Positions 56,280 to 64,000 of a stretch of DNA of 64,000 nt are shown here, piece after piece. Positions within the stretch are counted from its first letter, which is position 1. Each line of letters begins with the position of its first letter. The notes under the pieces are model-generated. The model did no database searches. It was not told where the DNA came from and saw nothing but the letters and a program-made list of their open reading frames with translations. The stretch lies in the NCBI GenBank assembly GCA_951217055.1, contig OX578276.1, forward strand, positions 32,580,705 to 32,644,704, in the 5' to 3' direction. The position numbers and the translations under genes are program-made. The DNA comes from Gerris lacustris. Lineage: Eukaryota; Arthropoda; Insecta; Hemiptera; Gerridae.

Positions 56280-56850
56280 AACCTAGTACATGTGTGACAC
56301 GACAACACTTTTGGAAGACCGGATTTAAATATGTACTTTTGCATATATTTTTAAACAAGTATGGTGGACATTTCATTTGCAAAAGCAGTTAAATCCAAAT
56401 ATAGAAGCAAAAGAAGTTAAATCCAGTAAATATTTATTTATTGCTAATCTCCTGTTTTAGTCAAATAATAGGCATTTTGGGAGAATAAAAAAAAAAATCA
56501 CTGTTTTTACATAAAAAGCATAGATTCTAGGAGTTTTTATCGAATGGCCAAAAAAAATGAGTGTGGATTTAAATGGTTTTGAAAACAGACGACTCTAAAA
56601 AAGAAAGTTATTGTTTAATTTATTTTAAAATGGGCCAATATAAGTCAAATTGCAGACTAAAACTATCATGCAGAAAGAAAAAATACTCCAATTAATAGCC
56701 TGGAATAGTAAGAAACCTCAAAATGAAGAACATAATTATTATTTATAATAATTATGTAATATAATTATTTAATTATGTAAATATAATTATTTAAATATAA
56801 TTATGTAATAATATTATTTATAATAATTATTTATTATAATTAACATAATT
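56280..56850. other. AT-rich sequence, no gene
   Basis: Low-complexity ATAATTAT-type runs dominate 56740-56850. No protein motif. Confidence 0.6.
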
Positions 56851-56851
56851 A

Positions 56852-57297
56852 TTTATTTGAACTTATTGGGCCGAAAGAGGAAATAAAATCTCTACTAATC
56901 TTCAATCACATAACTATATTTCGCCCCCTTCTCGAGGTATACTCATGTTCACAACTGTTAGATAAATAAAAATCAATTCAAACATACATATGTAGGAAGA
57001 CAATGATTGTCTTTCCTTTTATTTTATAATTATTTGCATGTGTATTTAGCTGTATTTAGACTGTGATTGTAGTAGAATGTAGTAGTAATAGAGATGTTAA
57101 CGGTTAACTTTGACTCTGCATGTTAAAAAAATTTAGTTTGTGACAAAAACATATATATGTTTGAATTGATTTTTATTTATCTAACAGTTGTGAACATGAA
57201 TATGCCTCAAGAAGGGGGCGAAATATGTTATGTTATGTGATTGAAGATTAGTAGAGATTTATATCCTCTTTCGGCCCAATAAGTTCAAATAAATAAT
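56852..57297. repeat. Inverted repeat, about 145-bp arms
   Basis: The left arm (56852-56993) is a diverged inverse copy of 57149-57297, with a 155-bp spacer. In the right arm GCCTC and GGGGGC can pair, followed by GAAAT, the same layout as in the Penelope arms at 49775-49798, though the sequence differs and CTGANGA is not present. It may be the terminal pair of another Penelope-like element. Confidence 0.65.
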
Positions 57298-57679
57298 CAA
57301 TAACATGAGGAACAATAACAAGACGAAGAAGAACATAATGTTTTGAAAGATGCTAATTCTAATAACGCGGACAATAATAGTCATGCGGGTGCTGCATTAT
57401 TAACCCACATTATTTTCTACCCCAGATGAAACTGTGCAACTCGTGGCCATATCATACTGCGATCCTCTCAAAATTGGTAGTAAGGAAAATTATTCACTAG
57501 AGCTGCATTCCTCTCCCGATGAGGATTTTGTTTTTATGTTTACATTACTTACTTTATACGGTAAAGTGACTTAATTGTTATTGACGGTTATAATGTTACT
57601 AGATTTTGTATATCATCTTCATGCACCCTGTGCATGAAGATGATGACACGGCGACCCCCTTGAATCAATCTATACGCAC

Positions 57680-58075
57680 ATTTGAGTGTGAAGATCAAGC
57701 ACGCAGTTCACGGATTAAGAAGGAAAAAGTTTTTTAACCTGGACCTCGGCCCAACAGGCCTAATGTTTATGGAAGTTCTGAAGCCTTTCAACCTGGATCT
57801 TGACCCAACCGGTCAAATACTCGTACTTATGAAGGCTTGGGAAACCATCTGGACAACAACAAAGTTACGCTCTTCCAAAGATGTTAAACCTGGGAGTTGG
57901 AAGCCACCACTGCGATGCTTCGACTGCATGGAAAGTCACCGTGTCGCAGACTGCCCTAAGACTTTACGAATAAAGAGAATTCATTGCTTCAATTGTGGAT
58001 AGATAGACCACGTAATGACCAACTGCCAAAAGACATGCGTTCAGCTCTGCTTACGTAACGGGTAACAGATGTAAT
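57680..58075 (+). pseudogene. Gag-like protein with two CCHC zinc knuckles
   Basis: The frame ends CFDCMESHRVADCPKTLR and then HCFNCG, a stop, IDHVMTNCQKTC. Both have C-x2-C-x4-H-x4-C spacing, the second interrupted by a TAG in place of the usual residue. It belongs with the pol below. Confidence 0.65.
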
Positions 58076-58129
58076 TATACCTAAATTGATTGTACATTTA
58101 AATTTATTTTAAATTAATGTTAAGCTTAA

Positions 58130-59890
58130 CGCTATAGTTGACTGGCTCTCCTGTATCTCTCATTAAGATTAGTTTTATCCATAATAACATAATTTTAAAT
58201 AACTTTAATAATTTAAAATTGACCGGGATCACCTATACTATTAACTTTAATATTATTATCTTTGATGATATTTACCTTAGTCAAACTTTTTATGTAGCCC
58301 CTGATAGTACAATGGCAATGCCCTATTTATTATTAGGAAGAGATTTCATTGCTAACCCTGCTATCCATGTAACTTTAAACCCTGATTTTATAATAAGCCG
58401 GAATAACAATTTTATGCCCAATGAAATGATAAACATAATATGTCGAATGTATCTGATTCAAATTTTGACTCAAGTTTATTGAGTATTCCTGATTCAACCC
58501 CCGAACCTATTACTAGAAAATTAAAAAAAATATGCACAGAAACTTATTTTAACGAATCTATAATAAATCCCTCAGATGTTTTGGATTTTGAAATGAAAAT
58601 AACTGTAAAGCATGATCAACCATTTTATTTTAACCCGAGGAGATTTTCATATCATGAAAAGGACCAAGTCAAAAAAAATAAATAAAAATAACAAACGATT
58701 TAATTTCTGAAGGCGTTATAAGATCTAGTGATTCACCTTACAGCAGTCTGATTGTTTTAGTCCCCAAGAAAAGTTCAGAAGTATTACGAATGCGAATAGA
58801 TTGTAGACAATTAAATAAAATAACAGTCATAAATCACTTCCCAATTTCCTTGATTGATGAACACATAGATTTATTACGAGAAAAGATCATATTTACGGCT
58901 CTTGATTTAAAACATGGCTTTCACCAAGTTAAAATGATCCCGAGTCTATTAAACTACTGCCTTCGTAACACCATTTGGTCAGTTCGATACCTTAAGATGC
59001 CATTTGGCTTATGTAATGCCCCTTCTATATTTTACTGATATATCTTTTCTTTAATTAAGCCACTTATAGAGTCAGGGAAAATATTGATTTATCTGGATGG
59101 CATCCTTATTGCAGCAAACTCTATAGATGAAAATTTAATCAGTTTAGAAAACGTTCTCTCCATTTTAGGATTAGAAAAATGTAAATTTCTGAAATCCTCC
59201 ATTATGTATTTAGGTTATTTAATTGATTATGCTGGGATCATACCCGACTCTGACAATGGCAGCACAGTGGAAAATTTTCCAATTTCTAAAAGTGCTCATG
59301 AAGTTTATCGATTATTAGGCCTCACCTTCTATTTTAGAAGATTCATTCTCAATTATTCTGTGATAGCTAAACCTTTATACGACCTTATGCGAATGGGATC
59401 AAAATTTTCTTTTAATGAAACGCAGTTAAAGGTATTTGAGAAGCTAAGTTACTCCCTTATATCACAACCTCTGTTATCTATATATTCTCCACACTTAGAA
59501 ACATAACTTCATTGTGACGCCAGTTCCATTAGATATGGAATATTGCTCCAAAAGCAGACAGATAACCGTTTCCACCCTGCGTTCTATTATAGTAAAAGAA
59601 CCTCTGATTCTGAAAGCCGTTGTCACAGCTATGAGATAGAGCGCTAGACGTCATCCAAAGGTTCCGTGCATAGTTACAAGGCTAAAATTTAAAAATGTTA
59701 CGGATTGCAATGCCCTAAACCTTATACTCTAGATAAAAAGGAAATAAACCCAAGAATTAGTAGATTGGCCTTGTAGTTATTAAATTATAATTATGTTCTA
59801 GAACACAGACCGTCTATTAAAATTTGCATTATCATGACTGAGTTGGAGACTCGAGAACTTCCTGATTATGAAAGCAGGAATGGAATTGTT
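58130..59890 (+). pseudogene. Ty3/gypsy protease, reverse transcriptase and RNase H
   Basis: Protease: TGSPVSLIK to PYLLLGRDFI; two bases appear to be missing in the catalytic D-T-G codons. Reverse transcriptase: VLRMRIDCRQLNKITVINHF, IIFTALDLKHGFHQVKMIP (first Asp), LKMPFGLCNAPSIFY, and IYLDGILIAA, where the catalytic Y-L-D-D has become Y-L-D-G. RNase H start: LHCDASSIRYGILLQKQ, to the H-R-P-S end at about 59815. A few stops and one frameshift. No integrase follows. It is the longest Ty3/gypsy copy here. Confidence 0.85.
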
Positions 59891-59899
59891 TAAAGGAAA

Positions 59900-61090
59900 T
59901 CTAACGGCAATTTGTACCTGTAGTACAACCTTGATGATAATAACTCTCAATGTCAACTCTGATTAAGAACCAGAGTTGAGAGAGAAAAGTTAACCTGTTC
60001 TGCGAGAAGTAGTAATTAAGCAAAAACATTCTAAATAATGAATTCTCCTTTATGGCAACAAACAATGTTTGAAGTATAAAGGCTTGATTAGAAAAAAACC
60101 TGAGAATAGTAGGAAGAATAGTGTCACGAATGAAGAATAAAGATACAGATGACAAAAAAATTAATGAGGCAGCTGATATATTTAATACCAAAAGTATGAT
60201 TTATTTGTAAATTCTTATAAATCTCTATGTGGTTCTGCTAAGGAGCCTGATGGAGAGTATAAAGCACCAACTGCACCCCATCAAGATTAAGATTAGGCAG
60301 ATGTCAAGCGATTGTTAAGTAGTTATTAAAGTAAGAAGACAATTAAGTTTTGAAAACTGTAAAGAGATTGTACGACTAAGAATATGATAGAATATGGTCG
60401 CAAGCAAGGTCAGAAAAAATATTCAAACAAGGGATTATGTTCCAAGTGATGGAGGATGTGTTGAAACTGATTAAGTTCATAAAAACACATTTAGAAGGCG
60501 TATGAAACACGTAATAAAAGTGAGAAGTGAGGCACGCATCCCTCCCTCTTCAGTGATGAGGGAGTACGCTGAAAAATCTGGCTCCAGAAACAAAAAATTA
60601 CTGACAGGGACGAAGTTGCGTAGACAAATGGTGACAATCCCTCAGGTTCTTTGGCTTTTTTTTAAAAAAAATATATATATTAGGGTGTCGCAGGTCACCC
60701 GGTAGGAACTAAGTTCCTTACGCTTTTCATTAAATATAAATTATAAAATCTCACTGCTAAGTATACGATGTTATGGCAGAGTTGGAAAAGAGACGAAATT
60801 AAAAGTAACTAATTATTTGTACTTAGCGGAGTTAAGGCAAAATTAAAAGAAATTAATTTTTTTATCATTGAAGCGAGCGTTTTGCAATAAATATTGTAAC
60901 ATCCCGAGCAATTTTGCTTGTTATTTTTGTCGGCTTTGGGAAACACTGCGTGCTCTTAGCGCATGAGGACATGTTGCTCCCACTCCGCTCGGGTTTTTAA
61001 AAGGCAGTGCCCGACTACCAGTATGTGTGCTCAGTGTGGCGAGGAGTGCACATACCGAGAGGTTAAAAAGGAGTTTCTATGTTTGAGAAA
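59900..61090. other. No recognisable gene
   Basis: Only short frames. One at 60502-60705 is basic, without a motif. The sequence from 60950 has the GC content of coding DNA and may be the 5' part of the ISXO2-like element. Confidence 0.45.
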
Positions 61091-61617
61091 ACGAGGTTAG
61101 GTAGGAGGTTCGTAACCCGCAATTATGGATCTCCTATCCGGGCTAACACTTTTTTCGCATTTAACATAAGCTTTGGACTGATTCAGGAGCTTATAATGTC
61201 ATGGGTGATGTTACCCATCCCGAGATATGACGTGATATAAGTAATTCTTGGGTTGAGTGAACACACCATTACTGACTGGTCTCAGTACTGCAGGGGAGTG
61301 GTGGATTATACTATACAGCGAGATTCCTCTCACACACATTTTTGGTGGCCCTGGAGTGATTGTAGAGATCGATGAAGCAAAATTTGGGAAGAGAAAGTAC
61401 AATCGTGGCCGATGGTGTTGGGTCTTCGGAGGGTTTGAGAGGGACTCCAAACGCTCGTTTGTGGTTCCAGTTCACTCAAGAAATGCTGATACACTACTTC
61501 AGATAATCAAAGATAAGATCTTACCTGACACGACCATTATGTCCGATAATTGTTTATCTCAATAAGGGTATCAACATTTGTCGGTAAATCATTCAGTCAA
61601 CTTTGTTGATCCAAACA
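61090..61617 (+). pseudogene. ISXO2/Merlin-like transposase, catalytic part (copy 3)
   Basis: RRFVTRNYGSPIRANTFFAF and LGLSEHTITDWSQYCRGVV form the DNA-binding half. Then GGPGVIVEIDEAKFGKRKYN (first catalytic Asp in E-I-D-E), RGRWCWVFGGFERDSKR, ILPDTTIMSDN (second Asp) and HLSVNHSVNFVDP, which should run into the H-T-x-x-I-E motif but is cut by a SINE. A frameshift near 61340 and a stop at 61563 are the main lesions. This is the part missing in the copies at 16690 and 46430. Confidence 0.85.
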
Positions 61618-61836
61618 CTCAAAAAAAAATCCGTGGGCTTACACCCGAAGACATAGACCAAACCACGAAGTGAGTTCTTTTTTCAAGCCCGGAGAGCCTT
61701 AAATCAATCCAAAATCCAATACTGAATTCATACCACACAACCAAACCTTTTACTAACTGGCCCGGACCGGGAATCGAACCCAGAGATGAGGCCATAGGTG
61801 GCGGTAGCCCATCCAACTACTGATCACTCCCGATAT
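61617..61836 (-). mobile_element. tRNA-derived SINE, second family
   Basis: Read on the minus strand it starts GATCAGTAGTTGGATGGGCT (A-box-like) and has a perfect B box GGGTTCGATTCCC. It continues for 150 bp and ends in a T run. It interrupts the ISXO2-like gene after FVDPNT. Confidence 0.7.
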
Positions 61837-61839
61837 GAT

Positions 61840-62160
61840 ATATTACAATAGAAGGTGAAATAGTAATCGAGTTTCTCGAATTATTTAAAGGCTACAGATG
61901 TTTATGGAATCTTTCGGGTCCAACGTTGATCTATATATTGATATTGAACTGTAAAACGAAAATTGGAGAATATGAGATCCTGCCTATAAGAAAGAGAAAG
62001 AAGGTAGCTTATTTCTTTAACTAAAATAGTTCTATTTCTTAAATATGCATGCATAATAAATTCTATCAAACGTATCCAATTCACTTTATTTTAAGGTACT
62101 AGCAGAAAATTTAAAAAAAAAAGAGTTCTTTAAAAAGTATATATGCAAAGGATTTTGCCG
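61840..62160. other. No recognisable feature
   Basis: AT-rich stretch between the SINE and the next transposon. Confidence 0.5.
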
Positions 62161-62164
62161 ATTC

Positions 62165-63877
62165 TGTGAGAAATGTATGGTGTACGCTTCAATAAAGTTG
62201 TAGCTGATGGAGACAGCAGTGTGTATTATAAAATCGTAATCAGCAGACCATATAAAAATTTACCTGTAGAGAAGGTAGAATGATGCAACCATTTGTACAG
62301 AAATATGTGCAACAAATTGAGAGATCGGTCTAAAAACCGAAGCTTGGGTCTGGTTCGATTTAGAAGATACCTTTAAACAAAAATATTAAAAATGAGATGT
62401 GCTAATGTTGAAGCTTCAAAATAATGGTAGCAGTCTCAATGAGAGAATTGCCTTGTTAGCGCAGGATATCGAAAATGCTCCCGCGCAAATCTTTGGCAAG
62501 CACAATAAATGTGCATCGTATTTTTGCTCTCAGAGTGTAGAACCAATTGACGAGGAAAATACTGAAATATTTAACAGCGACCCATGGCCCCATATAACAA
62601 ACATCTTCTGCCATTTGGCTAGACATGCCAGGAGTCTAATTCAAGGCTTAGACTCACTAATTGGTGGAAAAAGAACCAACCTAATTCAAAGAGGCTCTTA
62701 TCAAACACGGGAGTTTTCGGCTGTAGTGTCTCATAACACTAGAGCGCTGCAGTCTGTCCTCCATAAGGAAATAGGCCAGATTAGTCCTGGATTTGTTTTG
62801 AAAAGAATTCAGTCCAACAGGCTAAGTGCAATGCGGAGGAGATAAGGCAGGAGTAAGAAGAAGAGGCTGTTTCCTGTGGAAAATGACAGTGGCTCTTACT
62901 GGCCATTAGCTTGTCAGCCCTCCAAACAGAGAAAAGAAAATTCCCAAATCGTTACAAAAGGACAAGGAAGGCGTAATAAGTTTACAGCGGCAAACTTGTG
63001 GCTCAGGGGGAGAAATGCTGAGGAAAGAGGAACGAAGAAAAAGGTTGCTGCATCCAATTTTGGAAAAATTATTAAAAAGCGGAGTGACACTAGCTGCGCG
63101 AAAATTGTAGAGCGATTTCTGTATGAAAACGTAGACTGCAAATCATTAATGTATGCAAGAATAAGGGAGAAGAAGGCTATTGAAAATGTAGCAACCCTGA
63201 AAAATGTAAAAGTTAATGGATGTGGACTTTTTGTGGACGAGGTCTATGGGTTTTTGGCTGCCACTCCAGATGGTCTAATTGGCCACGACACAACAGTGGA
63301 GGTGAAGTTAGCTGAGGAAGGAGTAAAAAATAAAAAAATACGTTACTTAAGAAAAGGCCCCAAAGGTTACGAAATAACCAAAAATCATTATTATTATTAT
63401 TATCAGGTACGTTTTTTATATGTTATTTGTAAAATAATAAAAGAGAGGTTGAACTTATAAAGCATGAAGTGAATGCATTCATTAATTTTGTATTGCCGTG
63501 TCTTGTTTGTTTGTTTTAAAAAAAAAACTATATGGAAGTAAATTAAATATTATAAGATATGCGGACACGTAGCTTATACTTATAAAATATGTTTAGGCTC
63601 ACTTCAATTAGTTAAAAACTACAAACTATCATTCTTCTATATTTAAAAAAAAATTGTCTAATAATCTTCTTTTTTGTAGATTCAAGGTCAGTTAAATACA
63701 ACTCGCAGAAAGTATTGTTTATTTGGAGTGTGGATTCCAAAAGAAATGGCAATCTTGAAAGTCGAGAGAGACGAAGATTTTTGGAAAGACCGCATGGTCG
63801 AAAAACTAAAGGAATTCTACCTGGAATGCTTACTTCCGGAACTTGTCGATCTCACTCGTTCGTTCGTTACCTATTAG
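62165..63877 (+). pseudogene. Mutator-like transposase plus YqaJ nuclease, copy 2
   Basis: The N-terminal half has VVADGDSSVYYKIVISRP, then frame 62399-62845 with RIALLAQDIENAPAQIFGKH and IGGKRTNLIQRGSYQTREFS. One in-frame stop (62843-62845) separates it from 62846-63406, which encodes a YqaJ exonuclease domain: ASNFGKIIKKRSDTSCAKIV, GCGLFVDEVYGFLAATPDGL and TVEVKLAEEG (P-D-G...E-x-K nuclease core intact). An intron (63407-63679) falls exactly between YYYYYQ and IQGQLNTTRRKYCLFGVW, and the protein ends about 63877. Frameshifts near 62280 and 62390 spoil the front half. Confidence 0.8.
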
Positions 63878-64000
63878 AGAGTACCATAAGTTGGAAGAAG
63901 CAAAAAAGTTAAAAATGAAGACAAAGGAGAAAATAAATCGAAGAAACCCAAGCGCAAACCTGAAACAGCTATTTAGAAAAGCTCTATAACTACATATTTG

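Overview
The window looks like eukaryotic, almost certainly insect, nuclear DNA (a hemipteran is my guess). It is AT-rich, has GT-AG introns and no bacterial-style operons, and is packed with arthropod transposable elements. I see no complete host gene. Nearly everything recognisable is a transposon or retrotransposon fragment, most of it decayed by stops and frameshifts and repeatedly interrupted by younger insertions.

Layout. 0-9 kb: a HARBI1-type Harbinger transposase pseudogene carrying several inserted MITEs (one a hAT MITE with a clean 8-bp target duplication), a 0.75-kb element with long inverted repeats, a perfect 142-bp palindrome made from a tRNA-like SINE tail, a BEL/Pao protease scrap, and a SINE with a 28-bp minisatellite. 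9-19.5 kb: a minus-strand LINE, hAT remnants, a Mutator-like plus YqaJ-nuclease element (copy 1), piggyBac, an ISXO2/Merlin-like scrap, a second Harbinger, Crypton-like recombinase pieces, and a Harbinger MITE with perfect 31-bp ends and TTA duplication. 19.8-27.2 kb: a Tc1/mariner-like (DUF4817-type) element split by a 3,265-bp DNA transposon with about 840-bp inverted repeats and an 8-bp duplication, then a second truncated copy joined to a dead Helitron. 27.8-33.1 kb: three LINE remnants. 33.6-44.3 kb: an unidentified nucleoprotein-like ORF, an exon resembling the end of topoisomerase II, DUF4806-domain exons, a snap-back SINE, and a multi-exon Crypton-like recombinase. 42.4-52.6 kb: further copies of the unnamed transposase family, a P-element fragment, a second hAT with its own nested hAT MITE, a Penelope-like element with inverted terminal arms, and a Ty3/gypsy RNase H fused in frame to a DNA transposase. 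53-60 kb: a Helitron scrap, unidentified ORFs, and several Ty3/gypsy gag-pol remnants. 61-64 kb: an ISXO2-like transposase interrupted by a SINE, and the better-preserved Mutator-like/YqaJ copy 2, which ends close to the window edge.

The elements do not form a pathway; the useful information is in the nesting order. The strongest leads are the 3.3-kb long-TIR transposon (20233-23497) and its relatives at about 42.8 and 51.8 kb, the Mutator-like/YqaJ element, the Crypton-like recombinase with possible extra exons, the tRNA-tail snap-back family, and the Penelope arms with a hammerhead-like core. All family names come from motif recognition by eye; nothing was searched.
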